64,000 nucleotides of DNA from Hirschia sp964351655 (lineage in GTDB: Bacteria; Pseudomonadota; Alphaproteobacteria; Caulobacterales; Hyphomonadaceae). The notes under the pieces are model-generated. The model did no database searches. It was given only the letters and a program-made list of their open reading frames with translations, and was not told the DNA's origin. The stretch is taken from positions 1 to 64,000 of the forward strand of contig CAYGPD010000011.1 of assembly GCA_964351655.1 (NCBI GenBank), written 5' to 3'. Below, piece after piece: positions 25,747 to 35,295 of this stretch. The number at the start of each line of letters is the position of its first letter. Within the stretch, counting starts at the first letter, position 1. A program made the position numbers and the translations under genes.

Positions 25747-25926
25747 AGTGCCCTCGAATGCCGAAAAAGCCACTCAATTGGAGTAGGATACCCAAATCAA
25801 GGAACTTTGCTGAGTTGGATTAAACTAACTCAAGGCGCGTAAACCAATGCTTAAGCCTCAGGTGAGAGTTTAGGCGTTAACAAGGGCTTTATAGTTTGCA
25901 ACAAATCTTATGGATCGAGTGATCGC

Positions 25927-27084
25927 ATGACTAAATCTTTCTTCCGTGACTTTATGGGACCTGCTCCAAATCTAGATGGTAAAACTATTTTGATAACGGG
26001 AGGAACGGGAAGTTTCGGAAAGGAATTTGTCAAAATTGTTTCCCAACGCTGGAGCCCCAAAAAACTGATTGTGTTTTCACGCGATGAGTTGAAGCAATAT
26101 GAAATGGCGCAGCAGTTTCCGCCGAGTGATTATCCTTTTATGCGCTATTTCATTGGTGATGTCCGTGACCAAGCACGCTTGGAAATGGCAATGCGTGGAG
26201 TGGATTATGTGATCCATGCAGCCGCGCTTAAGCATGTGCCGATTGCTGAATACAACCCGATGGAATGCATCCGTACCAACGTATTTGGTGCTGAAAATGT
26301 TGTGAATGCATCTATCAAAGCGGGTGTGAAGACGGTTGTTGCCCTTTCTACAGATAAAGCTGCCAATCCAATCAACCTTTATGGCGCATCAAAACTTGCT
26401 GCCGATAAGGTCTTTGTGGCTGCCAATAACCTTTCAGGCGCGAATGGGACTAAATTTTCTGTCGTGCGATACGGTAACGTCCTTGGCTCACGCGGCTCGG
26501 TTGTTCCATTCTTTCGCAAGTTGATTAGCGAAGGCGTAGACCATTTACCCATCACTGATCAGCGCATGACACGTTTTTGGATTACGCTAGAACAAGGCGT
26601 CAACTTCGTGCTGTCTAGCTTAGAGCAAACGCATGGTGGTGAGATATTTGTCCCGAAAATTCCATCCTCTACCATAGGCACATTGGCATCTGCAATTGCC
26701 CCTGAAATGCCGCAAAGAGAAGTGGGTATTCGTCCAGGCGAGAAGCTCCATGAAATCATGGTGCCTGAAGATGATGGGCGGTCGACAGTAGAGATCGCTG
26801 ACCGCTACATAATTTTGCCGGCGGGTCATACGCAGCGCTTTGATGACTGGTCAGAAAAGGGTGCTAAATCAGTGCCGGAAGGCTTTGCCTATTCTTCAGA
26901 TCAAAATGATGAAGTGCTAGATGAAATGTCTGTTCTGGAAATGTTGAGCCTGACATTCCCGGGTGAAAGTTTGAAGACAATGGCAAACACGATGCGCCGT
27001 CGTAATGGTGATGCGCCAGATTCCCTTGCGGATACGGATTTGGCAGTGACTGCGCCAAAACGTAAACCCCGCAAGAAAGCCTGA
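25927..27084 (+). CDS. pseB: UDP-GlcNAc 4,6-dehydratase, PseB/FlmA type
   Basis: A 385-residue extended SDR enzyme for the first step of pseudaminic acid synthesis. It has the ILITGGTGSFGKEFV nucleotide motif, the SRDELKQYEMAQ block that is typical of PseB, the catalytic pair in NLYGASKLAADK and the C-terminal region found in FlaA1-like enzymes. It is about 50 residues longer than many PseB proteins and ends in a basic tail (PKRKPRKKA) of unknown purpose. It lies divergent from the operon with synthase and cytidylyltransferase. No PseC aminotransferase or PseG hydrolase is in the window, so the rest of the path must lie elsewhere. Confidence 0.9.
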   Translation: MTKSFFRDFMGPAPNLDGKTILITGGTGSFGKEFVKIVSQRWSPKKLIVFSRDELKQYEMAQQFPPSDYPFMRYFIGDVRDQARLEMAMRGVDYVIHAAALKHVPIAEYNPMECIRTNVFGAENVVNASIKAGVKTVVALSTDKAANPINLYGASKLAADKVFVAANNLSGANGTKFSVVRYGNVLGSRGSVVPFFRKLISEGVDHLPITDQRMTRFWITLEQGVNFVLSSLEQTHGGEIFVPKIPSSTIGTLASAIAPEMPQREVGIRPGEKLHEIMVPEDDGRSTVEIADRYIILPAGHTQRFDDWSEKGAKSVPEGFAYSSDQNDEVLDEMSVLEMLSLTFPGESLKTMANTMRRRNGDAPDSLADTDLAVTAPKRKPRKKA

Positions 27085-27101
27085 TTTAAGATAAAGTGCG
27101 T

Positions 27102-27437
27102 TTAGTCTTTCCAGTTAAACCCTAATGGTGCTTCACGAAACGCAAAGCGGTTGAGGTGACTTTCTACAACATTTTTTAGACCATCAAGTTGTGCCGGCTC
27201 GCTTGCGTTAATCTCGCAAATCAGTTGGTTGTCTTCAGCGATCATGGTCAGTGCACCATCGCCCTTCCAGTTTGATCCGCGAATTGTTGCGGGGAAGGCG
27301 ACGCGTGCATTTGTCTCGTCAAAATTGACGTCCAGATTGTGTGACCAGTGTTTGCACAATTGCTGCATATATTTGCGGGCGCTGGGTGTGGGGACAACTG
27401 ACGAGCAAGAAAATGCTTGGGGGCTAGCAATTGTCAT
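27102..27437 (-). CDS. DUF2218 domain protein
   Basis: A 111-residue cytosolic protein of the DUF2218 family (central LCKHWSHNLDVNF, then LTMIAEDNQLICEINA and the C-terminal FAFREAPLGFNW). Family members often stand beside siderophore-interacting (flavin) ferric reductases and PadR-type metal regulators. Here the regulator gene upstream ends 5 bases before its start, so both are one operon. A role in iron or metal handling is inferred from that pairing only. Confidence 0.85.
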   Translation of the reverse strand: MTIASPQAFSCSSVVPTPSARKYMQQLCKHWSHNLDVNFDETNARVAFPATIRGSNWKGDGALTMIAEDNQLICEINASEPAQLDGLKNVVESHLNRFAFREAPLGFNWKD

Positions 27438-27442
27438 TTTGG

Positions 27443-28024
27443 TTACAACCTTTCAATTTTTTGAGTGGCTTCATCGATGATTGCCGCGATATCGAGAGCT
27501 GTTTGATCGTTTGCATCAGCTTGGGTCATGCGGTTACGCAACGCCGTTTTAATCCCTTCCATTGCACGCTTGACGGGGGCAGGGTTTAAGCGACCATGCT
27601 CATTCGCAAGACTTTCCAGACGTTGAAGTAAGGGGGGGATGTCATGTGCGTCGGTATTGAGGGCAGTTTTTCCATCAGATGTGATACTGAATGCTTTTTT
27701 GCCGTTCTCTTCTTGTTGCGCACTGATGTGGCCGAGGTCTTCCAACATTGAAAGTGCTGGATATACAACGCCTGGGCTTGGCGCATAACTGCCGCCAGAA
27801 TGGTCTTCAATGGCGCGGATAAGATCGTATCCATGTTGAGGCTGGATGTTGATAAAATGCAGAAGCACTAAGCGAAGTTCAGATGCATCGAAAACACGGC
27901 GACGTCCGCCGCCTAAGCGCATCCCGCCATGGCGATGACCGCTTTTGTGACACTGACCCATTTTCGATTTGCGATGTTTATGTGCGTGCTCGCGGTGGTC
28001 GCGACCCATGTGTAAATATCTCAA
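27443..28024 (-). CDS. YqjI-like PadR family regulator with His-rich N-terminus
   Basis: A 193-residue regulator. About 45 N-terminal residues are rich in His, Arg and Gly (REHAHKHRKSK, KSGHRHGG) and are followed by a PadR winged helix (LRLVLLHFINIQPQHGYDL, PSPGVVYPALSMLEDLG). E. coli YqjI has the same plan and is a nickel- and iron-responsive repressor of a ferric reductase gene, so metal sensing is likely. The start is a TTG at 28024, chosen because AGGAG lies 7 bases upstream; the first ATG, at 28009, is 22 bases away from that site. A perfect 18-base palindrome lies just upstream and DUF2218 downstream. Confidence 0.85.
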   Translation of the reverse strand: MRYLHMGRDHREHAHKHRKSKMGQCHKSGHRHGGMRLGGGRRRVFDASELRLVLLHFINIQPQHGYDLIRAIEDHSGGSYAPSPGVVYPALSMLEDLGHISAQQEENGKKAFSITSDGKTALNTDAHDIPPLLQRLESLANEHGRLNPAPVKRAMEGIKTALRNRMTQADANDQTALDIAAIIDEATQKIERL

Positions 28025-28054
28025 TTAATATCTCCTGAAACTATATAAGATAGC

Positions 28055-28072
28055 TTCAAGATATATCTTGAA
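28055..28072. promoter_or_regulatory. PadR operator candidate, 18-base perfect palindrome
   Basis: TTCAAGATATATCTTGAA is a perfect palindrome 31 bases before the TTG start of the PadR gene, in an AT-rich stretch with further ATAT steps. PadR and YqjI regulators bind inverted repeats in their own promoters, so this is the likely autoregulatory site. Confidence 0.65.
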
Positions 28073-28153
28073 AATAAATATACAAGAGTTAGCTGAGAAT
28101 TTTTCTCACTTTCTATGATGTGAATAGATACGCAATATGTGCGAGGGGTGTGT

Positions 28154-28816
28154 TTAGTGTACGCCGGCTAGACCAAATGCGCCTTTGATGCCGTCTATCA
28201 ATAGTTGAACCGACAAGGCTGCTAGGATGACACCAAAGATACGTGTGATACCCCCAGATACGCTGTCGCCCATGATACGAATGATAGGTGCCGCCGCAAG
28301 AAACACTAAACAACACAATGCAAGGTTTGCAACAATTGCCGCGATAACTATACCCTGTTCCACCATATTGCCGTTTGCATTTTGCATGTAGAGCATTGCG
28401 GTCGCGATTGAACCTGGCCCTGCAAGCATCGGTATACCAAGAGGGAAAACAGATACATCGTCGAGTTCGGTGTGATCTTCTTCATCTAAAATGGCTTCGG
28501 CGCGGGTTTCTCGGCGTTCCGTGCGCTTTTCAAACACCATGTCGAGGGCGATTAAGAATAGCAGTATTCCGCCGGCAGCACGGAATGCATCAATAGAAAT
28601 ATGCAATGCACCCAACAACCAAGCGCCACCAAATGCGAAACCAATAATAATTATTGCTGCAACCAGCGTCGATTTAATTGCCATTTTGCGAGCAAATTTG
28701 GGCCCGCCATCAGCAGTAAGTGATGCAAACACAGGTGCGACACCGGGAGGGTCGATCAACACAAAAAAGGTCACAAAAGTGGCGAGGGCAAGGTTTAGAA
28801 GTTCATTGGTCATCAT
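28154..28816 (-). CDS. MarC family integral membrane protein
   Basis: A 220-residue protein with six predicted helices. MarC family marks are the start ALATFVTFFVLIDPPGVAPVFASL, the central GILLFLIALDMVF with a charged loop, FPLGIPMLAGPGSIATAML, and the C-terminal RIFGVILAALSVQLLIDGIKG. The old link of MarC with multiple antibiotic resistance is not supported, and its transport role is unknown. The start is uncertain: two consecutive ATGs at 28816 and 28813, and an upstream TTG at 28855, all lack a good ribosome site. It is in the same direction as the PadR gene, with 130 bases between. Confidence 0.88.
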   Translation of the reverse strand: MMTNELLNLALATFVTFFVLIDPPGVAPVFASLTADGGPKFARKMAIKSTLVAAIIIIGFAFGGAWLLGALHISIDAFRAAGGILLFLIALDMVFEKRTERRETRAEAILDEEDHTELDDVSVFPLGIPMLAGPGSIATAMLYMQNANGNMVEQGIVIAAIVANLALCCLVFLAAAPIIRIMGDSVSGGITRIFGVILAALSVQLLIDGIKGAFGLAGVH

Positions 28817-28940
28817 TTGCGCATATCGCGGCAAATGCTTAATGGCAACACCCAATCATGGCGGCATAGGGCAAAATATTATTTCAAATTGTATCCAGAC
28901 TGCAAAATTTTAGCAGGGTAAATGCAATTTATGTCGCAAA

Positions 28941-28969
28941 AAAAGCGCTGAGTTGCCCCAGCGCTTTTG
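28941..28969 (-). terminator. intrinsic terminator after gltB
   Basis: Read on the minus strand, arms AAAAGCGCTG and CAGCGCTTTT enclose a 9-base loop and run into a T run of about seven bases. It lies 31 bases past the gltB stop and separates it from marC. Confidence 0.88.
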
Positions 28970-28999
28970 TGTTTTTCTAAGTTTTTGTCCAGTGTTGAT

Positions 29000-31900
29000 T
29001 TATTCAGCGGCGGTTGCCGTAGCTGAATCATCCAATGGAATCGCCAAGCGTGAAAGCATTTCTTTCGGCACAACTTGTCTAAAGTTGGGTAGTTCTGCTT
29101 CCCAGTTTGAAAGGATCGTGCTGGCATATTGAGAGCGAGTGACCTCAACATGCGCTTGGATCATAGATTTTAATTCCTCTTCCCAGTGCTTGGACTTAAT
29201 TGTATCCCAAACAATGGAATCGGGGTTGGCTAATAGGTCAAACTTGTTGTTTGGGTCATAGATAAACGCCATTCCACCAGTCATACCCGCACCAAAGTTG
29301 TCTCCTATCGGTCCAAGGATCGTCACGCGACCACCGGTCATGTATTCACATCCGTTTGAACCACACCCTTCTATAACGGCTGTCGCGCCAGAGTTACGAA
29401 CGGCGAAACGCTCTGCTGCTTGTCCTGCTGCATATAGGTTTCCAGAGGTTGCACCATAGAGACATGTATTCCCTATAATGGTGTTCTCATGGGCGAGGAA
29501 GCGTGCGCCAGATGATGGACGCAAAATGATTGTCGCACCAGAAAGACCTTTACCAACATAATCATTGGCATCACCGATCACTTCCAATGTGAGACCTTTC
29601 ACACAGAAAGCTCCCAATGACTGCCCTGCAGATCCATCTAACGTAACCCATAAACGACCATCTGGAAGGGGGTCATCCGTTCCAAATTTGCGAACGATTG
29701 CAGAGGATGAACGTGTCCCAATCGCGCGCTGAACGTTACGCACTTTATAGTCCACTTGCATTTTCTCGCCTTTTTCAAAGAAGGCTGCTGCATCACGAAG
29801 GATTTCAGCATCAAGTGAGTCTGGAACTTCATTGCGGAGTGTTGGTTTGTACACTATTTTCTGATCAGCGTCGGCACGAATGAGAAGTGGGTTCAAATCT
29901 AGATCATCGAGGAATTCTGATCCACGAGAAACCTGTGAAAGAAGATCTGTACGTCCGATCACTTCATCAAGTGTTGCAAACCCAAGTTCAGCCAATACAT
30001 CACGAACCTCTTCAGCGATGTGAGTCATCAGGTTGACCACTTTATATGGTTTTCCTGTGAATTTCGCACGCAGGTCGTCACGTTGTGTACACACGCCGAC
30101 TGGACATGTATTGGAGTGACATTGGCGCACCATGATACAGCCCATCGCAACCAATGATGCGGTTCCGATACCATATTCTTCGGCACCAAGCATTGCGGCC
30201 ATAACAATATCGCGGCCAGTGCGAAGACCACCATCAGTCCGTAGAGTCACTTGGTCACGCAGATTGTTAAGCGTGAGCACTTGGTGTGCTTCCGCTAAGC
30301 CCATTTCCCACGGAAGACCTGCAAATTTCACAGATGTTAGTGGGCTTGCGCCTGTTCCACCGACATTTCCTGCAATCAGGATGATGTCTGCTTTTGCTTT
30401 TGCCACACCTGCTGCAATTGTACCCACACCTGAACGTGCTACAAGTTTCACACATACACGGATGTCTGGGTTGATTTGTTTGAGGTCGTAAATGAGCTGG
30501 GCAAGGTCTTCGATAGAATAAATATCGTGATGCGGCGGAGGTGATATGAGTGTCACACCCGGAGTCGCATTTCGGTTTTTCGCGATAAATTCTGTTACCT
30601 TAAAGCCGGGTAATTGTCCGCCTTCACCTGGTTTTGCACCTTGGGCTACTTTAATTTCAACCTCTTTACATTGGTTGAGATATTCAGCAGTTACCCCAAA
30701 ACGACCCGACGCAACCTGCTTGATAGCAGAGTTCATGTTGTCGCCATTTGCCATCGGCTTGTAACGCTCACGCACCTCGCCACCTTCACCGGATACAGAT
30801 TTCGCACCAATACGGTTCATTGCAACGTTAAGAGTACCGTGAGCTTCTGGACCAAGCGCTCCAAGGGACATACCCGGCGTAACAAAGCGTTTGCGGATTT
30901 CATTGACCGATTGAACGTCTTCTTGCCCCAAAGGTTTGTTTGGAGAACGGAAGTCCATAAGGTCACGCAATTGAAGCGGGTGTTCGCGTGCTTCTTTTTT
31001 GAGTGCTTCAGAATATTTTTTCCACTCTGAATAACTGCCCGTGTCGCATGCTTTTTGAAGTTGGTGAATAAGGTCACCTGTCAAAGCGTGGCGATCGCCT
31101 GAGCGACGGATACGGTAGAAACCGCCCACAGGAAGGGAGACAATTTGTGAATCCCAAGCTTTTTCGTGGAGGCCACGAGCTTTTTTCGCAAGACCGTTCA
31201 AGCCTATACCGGAGATTTTGGATGTCATTCCTGGGAAGTAATTATCAACAAGGGCACGTGATAGACCCAGTGCTTCAAAGTTGTAACCGCCGCGATAAGA
31301 TGAAATCACGGAGATACCCATTTTGGACATGATCTTTAGTAGTCCGGCGTCAATTGCTTTTTTGAAGTTCTGACACGCTTGCTCGAGTGTCAAACCTTCA
31401 ACAAGACCACGTGCGTGACGATCAGCAATTGTTTCCATTGCAAGATAGGCGTTCACACATGTCGCACCTACACCGATAAGAACTGCGTGATAGTGTGTGT
31501 CGAGACATTCCGCTGCACGCACTGTGATCGAACAGAAGGAGCGAAGTTCTTTCTTGACGAGGTGTGAGTGCACCGCGCCCACGGCCAAGATCATCGGAAT
31601 ACCTGCACGATCTGCGTTTTGGAATTCGTCCGTTAGAACGATGTGTTCCTTGCCTTGAGAGACAGCATCTTCAGCTGCCTGACAGATTTGGTTCAATGCA
31701 GATTGTAATGTTGTACCAGCGTGACCAGTTGTTTCTGCATCGAACGTACAGTCAACAATAGAAACACCATCGCCAAGCACTTCAATCAAGTTGTTATACA
31801 TGCCTGTTGTAAGTACGGGGCTTTCAAGCAAGAACACATTTGATTGGGCCTCATCATCGGCAAGGATGTTACCAAGATTTTTGAAGCGCGTTTTTAAACT

Positions 31901-33556
31901 CATCACACGGTCTTCACGCAATGGGTCTATTGGTGGGTTTGTAACCTGAGAGAAGTTTTGACGGAAATAGTGTGAAAGCGGGCGGTAATGCTCTGATAGC
32001 ACTGCAATCGGGCTGTCATCACCCATAGATCCAATTGCTTCTTTTCCATCTTCCATCATTGGAGATAGGAGAAGCTCTGTTTCTTCCATAGAGAAGCCAG
32101 CTGCTGTTTGGCGGCAAAGCAATTCAGAGCGACTGAAAGTTTGAGGCTCTTTACCTTCAGTGATGCGTGCATCAAGTTCGATCACATTTTCCAGCCACTC
32201 ATCATAAGGGTGTTGAGCTGCAAGTGCGTCAATCACTTCACGGTGGGTGTAGAATTTGCCTTCTTCGATATCAACGGCGATCATACCGCCGGGACCCACA
32301 CGACCTCTGCGGTCGATGCTATCTGGATCAAGAGGACACATACCTGTTTCAGAACCAACAGCGAGCACACCGTCAGATGTTAATGCATAGCGCATCGGGC
32401 GCAGACCAGAGCGGTCCAACCCAGCAACCGCCCACCGACCATCAAAGGCACAGACGGCAGCGGGGCCATCCCATGGTTCCATCACAGCGTTAGCATAGGC
32501 ATACAAGCCTTGGTGCGCAGCAGGCATTACGTCTTCACGTTTTGACCAAGCGGCAGGGATAAGAAGTGTTTTTGCCATTGTCGCTTTGCGGCCCGCACGC
32601 ACGATCAATTCAAAAGCAGCATCCAGCGCCGCAGAATCGGAAGATCCTTGCGGAATAATTGGCTTAATGTCGTTTTCATGCCCACCGAATGTCTCTGATA
32701 CCATGCGGATTTCGTGGGATTTCATCCAATTGACGTTACCGTTAATTGTGTTGATTTCACCATTGTGCGCCAACATACGGAAAGGTTGAGCCAACCACCA
32801 TTGCGGGAATGTGTTTGTGGAGTAGCGCTGGTGGTAAATCGCAACAGAAGAGACAAAACGCTCATCTTGAAGGTCAGGATAGAAAATATCGATATCTTCT
32901 GCGAGGAACATACCTTTGTAAATCAGTGCTTTAGCTGAGAATGAACAGATGTAGAAGCTAGGTATGCCTGACTCTCTCACGCGCTTCTCAATGCGGCGGC
33001 GACAGATGTAAAGTATGCGTTCGAGCTCTGCCTCATCACGGCCTGTCGGGTCGCAGAACATGATCTGCGCTATCTCTGGTCTAGTCGCGTCTGCCTTCTG
33101 CCCAATGACTGATGTGTCGATGGGGACTTGGCGCCATCCATAGATGTGAAAGCCGAAACCAACAACTTCAGTTTCAACAATTGTACGCGCGCGCTCTTGT
33201 GCAGAAAGGTCTTCGCGCGGCAAAAAGATTTGTCCGACACAGATTGGCTGATCTTTGTTTGGTGCGTGACCTGTTTTTGTAATTTTGTCGTGGAAGAAAG
33301 CTTGCGGGACATCCAAACGGATACCAGCACCATCCCCGGTTTTACCATCAGCATCTACAGCGCCGCGGTGCCATACGTTTTTTAGGGCTTTAATACCCAT
33401 TTCAACGATTTTACGTTTTGGCACACCATCCATTTGAACCACAAGGCCCACACCACATGCATCATGCTCATCAGCAGGGTTGTATGCATGTGCATCCATC
33501 AAAGCCTGACGTTTGGCTTCGTAGTCGGCTTTATAGTTGTTGTTCTCTTCGGTCAT
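29000..33556 (-). CDS. gltB: glutamate synthase (NADPH), large subunit
   Basis: A 1518-residue enzyme that makes glutamate from glutamine and 2-oxoglutarate. The class-II amidotransferase domain starts at Cys34 in HDACGVGLV, so the preceding residues are a propeptide removed on maturation. The central and FMN-binding synthase domain includes GGTGASPLTSVKFAGLPWE and the iron-sulfur Cys cluster in CIMVRQCHSNTCPVGV; the C-terminal GXGXG beta-helix domain ends the protein. The ATG at 33556 has an AAGGTG element 6 bases before it. It lies downstream of gltD, with 99 bases between, and ends in a terminator. This order (gltD before gltB) is the reverse of E. coli. Confidence 0.97.
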   Translation of the reverse strand: MTEENNNYKADYEAKRQALMDAHAYNPADEHDACGVGLVVQMDGVPKRKIVEMGIKALKNVWHRGAVDADGKTGDGAGIRLDVPQAFFHDKITKTGHAPNKDQPICVGQIFLPREDLSAQERARTIVETEVVGFGFHIYGWRQVPIDTSVIGQKADATRPEIAQIMFCDPTGRDEAELERILYICRRRIEKRVRESGIPSFYICSFSAKALIYKGMFLAEDIDIFYPDLQDERFVSSVAIYHQRYSTNTFPQWWLAQPFRMLAHNGEINTINGNVNWMKSHEIRMVSETFGGHENDIKPIIPQGSSDSAALDAAFELIVRAGRKATMAKTLLIPAAWSKREDVMPAAHQGLYAYANAVMEPWDGPAAVCAFDGRWAVAGLDRSGLRPMRYALTSDGVLAVGSETGMCPLDPDSIDRRGRVGPGGMIAVDIEEGKFYTHREVIDALAAQHPYDEWLENVIELDARITEGKEPQTFSRSELLCRQTAAGFSMEETELLLSPMMEDGKEAIGSMGDDSPIAVLSEHYRPLSHYFRQNFSQVTNPPIDPLREDRVMSLKTRFKNLGNILADDEAQSNVFLLESPVLTTGMYNNLIEVLGDGVSIVDCTFDAETTGHAGTTLQSALNQICQAAEDAVSQGKEHIVLTDEFQNADRAGIPMILAVGAVHSHLVKKELRSFCSITVRAAECLDTHYHAVLIGVGATCVNAYLAMETIADRHARGLVEGLTLEQACQNFKKAIDAGLLKIMSKMGISVISSYRGGYNFEALGLSRALVDNYFPGMTSKISGIGLNGLAKKARGLHEKAWDSQIVSLPVGGFYRIRRSGDRHALTGDLIHQLQKACDTGSYSEWKKYSEALKKEAREHPLQLRDLMDFRSPNKPLGQEDVQSVNEIRKRFVTPGMSLGALGPEAHGTLNVAMNRIGAKSVSGEGGEVRERYKPMANGDNMNSAIKQVASGRFGVTAEYLNQCKEVEIKVAQGAKPGEGGQLPGFKVTEFIAKNRNATPGVTLISPPPHHDIYSIEDLAQLIYDLKQINPDIRVCVKLVARSGVGTIAAGVAKAKADIILIAGNVGGTGASPLTSVKFAGLPWEMGLAEAHQVLTLNNLRDQVTLRTDGGLRTGRDIVMAAMLGAEEYGIGTASLVAMGCIMVRQCHSNTCPVGVCTQRDDLRAKFTGKPYKVVNLMTHIAEEVRDVLAELGFATLDEVIGRTDLLSQVSRGSEFLDDLDLNPLLIRADADQKIVYKPTLRNEVPDSLDAEILRDAAAFFEKGEKMQVDYKVRNVQRAIGTRSSSAIVRKFGTDDPLPDGRLWVTLDGSAGQSLGAFCVKGLTLEVIGDANDYVGKGLSGATIILRPSSGARFLAHENTIIGNTCLYGATSGNLYAAGQAAERFAVRNSGATAVIEGCGSNGCEYMTGGRVTILGPIGDNFGAGMTGGMAFIYDPNNKFDLLANPDSIVWDTIKSKHWEEELKSMIQAHVEVTRSQYASTILSNWEAELPNFRQVVPKEMLSRLAIPLDDSATATAAE

Positions 33557-33655
33557 CGTTTTCACCTTGCTTGGTGCGGGAAGGGGAAGCTATATGCAAC
33601 GCCCTTCCGAGAATTCTGATTTCAAATACTAACTCGTATTGCGGTCTTATAAGCT

Positions 33656-35104
33656 TTATTCGGCTGCGATTTGGTTCGCTGCTTTTTGAGCCTTCATATA
33701 TGTGTGCATGTGCTCTGCAGCATCGCGCCCATCTTTGACAGCCCATACAACTAAGGAAGCGCCGCGCATAATATCTCCCGCAGCAAACACACCATCCAAT
33801 GATGTCATGAGGTTTGCGTGGTTGACTTTGAGAGCGCCCCAACGGTTTACGACAAGGTCCTCTTCGTTGAAGAGTTTTGGGAGGTCTTCTGGACTAAAGC
33901 CAAGTGCTTTAATCACCATATCCGCTTTGACTTCATACTCAGATCCTTCGATCGGCTCAGGAGAGCGGCGACCGGATGCATCTGGAAGGCCAAGCTTCAT
34001 GCGCGTTGCTGTAACTGCTTTTACGCCGCCTGATTTTTTCTCCACAACAGCTGATGGTGCGGAAAGCCAATCAAACTTTACGCCTTCTTCTTCAGCATTG
34101 CGAACTTCGCGTTGTGAGCCAGGCATGTTTTCACGGTCACGGCGATACATACATGTAACGGCTTTGGCTCCTTGACGGATGGCTGTACGTACACAGTCCA
34201 TAGCAGTATCACCACCGCCGATGACGACGACCCGTTTGCCATTGGCGTTAAGTTCGCCTGATTCAAAACGGTCTACCTTGTCACCAAGGCTTAGCTTGTT
34301 GGACGTGATGAGGAAATCGAGCGCGGCGTGGACGCCTTCTGTACCTTCACCCGGCATATTAAGGTCACGTGCTTTGTATACGCCTGTCGCGATCAGCATA
34401 GAGTCGTGTTTTTGACGGAGTTCTTGAAGTGAAACTGTCACGCCTACGTCTGTGTTATATACAAACTGCACACCTGAATCTTTCAGGTATTGTTCACGGC
34501 GTAGCACGATTTCTTTTTCAAGTTTAAAGCCAGGAATTCCGTAAATTAATAGGCCACCAGCGCGGTCGTAACGGTCATAAATCGTAACCTGATAGCCGAG
34601 GCGACGAAGTTGTTCTGCTGCTGCAAAACCTGCTGGTCCTGCACCTATAATTCCAACAGATTGGTCGCGCTCTTTAGGTGGCTTTACAGGTTGAACCCAG
34701 CCATTTTCAAACGCTGTATCTGTGATGTATTTTTCAACGGAGCCGATTGTAACCGTACCGTGACCCGATTGCTCAATTGTACAACTGCCTTCACACAAGC
34801 GGTCTTGCGGACAAATACGCCCACATATTTCCGGCATGTTGTTTGTCGAAGAGGACATGAGATAGGCTTCTTCAAGCCTGCCTTCAGCAGTCAATTTTAG
34901 CCAATCTGGAATGTTGTTACCAAGAGGGCAGTGTTGCTGACAGAACGGCACGCCACATTGAGAACAACGTGAGGCTTGCTCATTTGCTTTCGCATCAATG
35001 TATTCCGCATAGATTTCGTGGAAATCTTGTTTGCGGTTTTTAGCGTCACGCTTTTCGGGCATCTCTTTTTCAATAGAGACGAACTTCAGCATTTTCTCTG
35101 GCAT
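33656..35104 (-). CDS. gltD: glutamate synthase (NADPH), small subunit
   Basis: A 482-residue flavoprotein that passes electrons from NADPH to GltB. N-terminal cysteines for two iron-sulfur clusters are in ASRCSQCGVPFCQQHCPLG and ICGRICPQDRLCEGSC; the FAD motif VGIIGAGPAGFAAAEQL and NADPH motif VVVIGGGDTAMDCVRTAI follow. The start at 35104 (MPEKMLKFV) gives the usual length and has GAAGAG upstream; in-frame ATG at 35119 and a longer frame to 35179 are open. Three similar inverted repeats lie in the region before it and may carry nitrogen control. Confidence 0.95.
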   Translation of the reverse strand: MPEKMLKFVSIEKEMPEKRDAKNRKQDFHEIYAEYIDAKANEQASRCSQCGVPFCQQHCPLGNNIPDWLKLTAEGRLEEAYLMSSSTNNMPEICGRICPQDRLCEGSCTIEQSGHGTVTIGSVEKYITDTAFENGWVQPVKPPKERDQSVGIIGAGPAGFAAAEQLRRLGYQVTIYDRYDRAGGLLIYGIPGFKLEKEIVLRREQYLKDSGVQFVYNTDVGVTVSLQELRQKHDSMLIATGVYKARDLNMPGEGTEGVHAALDFLITSNKLSLGDKVDRFESGELNANGKRVVVIGGGDTAMDCVRTAIRQGAKAVTCMYRRDRENMPGSQREVRNAEEEGVKFDWLSAPSAVVEKKSGGVKAVTATRMKLGLPDASGRRSPEPIEGSEYEVKADMVIKALGFSPEDLPKLFNEEDLVVNRWGALKVNHANLMTSLDGVFAAGDIMRGASLVVWAVKDGRDAAEHMHTYMKAQKAANQIAAE

Positions 35105-35189
35105 GGCTGAACTCTTCATTCTTGGTTTTACTTGAATAGGAGCGTCATAATGCGTAAAAATTGGTGCCGCAAGTATCAAAATGATATAT

Positions 35190-35207
35190 AAGAACCGTTT
35201 GGTTCTT
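35190..35207. promoter_or_regulatory. inverted repeat 1 upstream of gltD
   Basis: AAGAACC and GGTTCTT are perfect 7-base arms around GTTT. On the minus strand the right arm is followed by ATAT. It shares 16 of 22 bases with the second repeat in the same orientation, so a shared protein is likely. Confidence 0.5.
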
Positions 35208-35263
35208 TGTTGTGGGGCGATGTAAGGAAAACGGTGCTAGTTGAGAAGTGTTCGCAAAAATAT

Positions 35264-35281
35264 AAGAGCCAAATGGGTCCT
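35264..35281. promoter_or_regulatory. inverted repeat 2 in the gltD-uppP interval
   Basis: AAGAGCC and GGGTCCT (5 of 7 paired) around AAAT, again followed by ATAT on the minus strand. Its centre is 74 bases from that of repeat 1, close to seven helix turns. It lies 127 bases before uppP. Confidence 0.45.
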
Positions 35282-35295
35282 AATTAAAATTGGCT

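Noticed and set aside
25820..25900. CtrA box in the pseB-cytidylyltransferase interval
   Set aside because: The best site, TTAA-CAAGGGC-TTTA near 25877, has one mismatch in the second half; not enough to claim.
29000..33565. Many short frames on both strands within gltB
   Set aside because: All are alternative readings of the conserved glutamate synthase gene and none has independent support.
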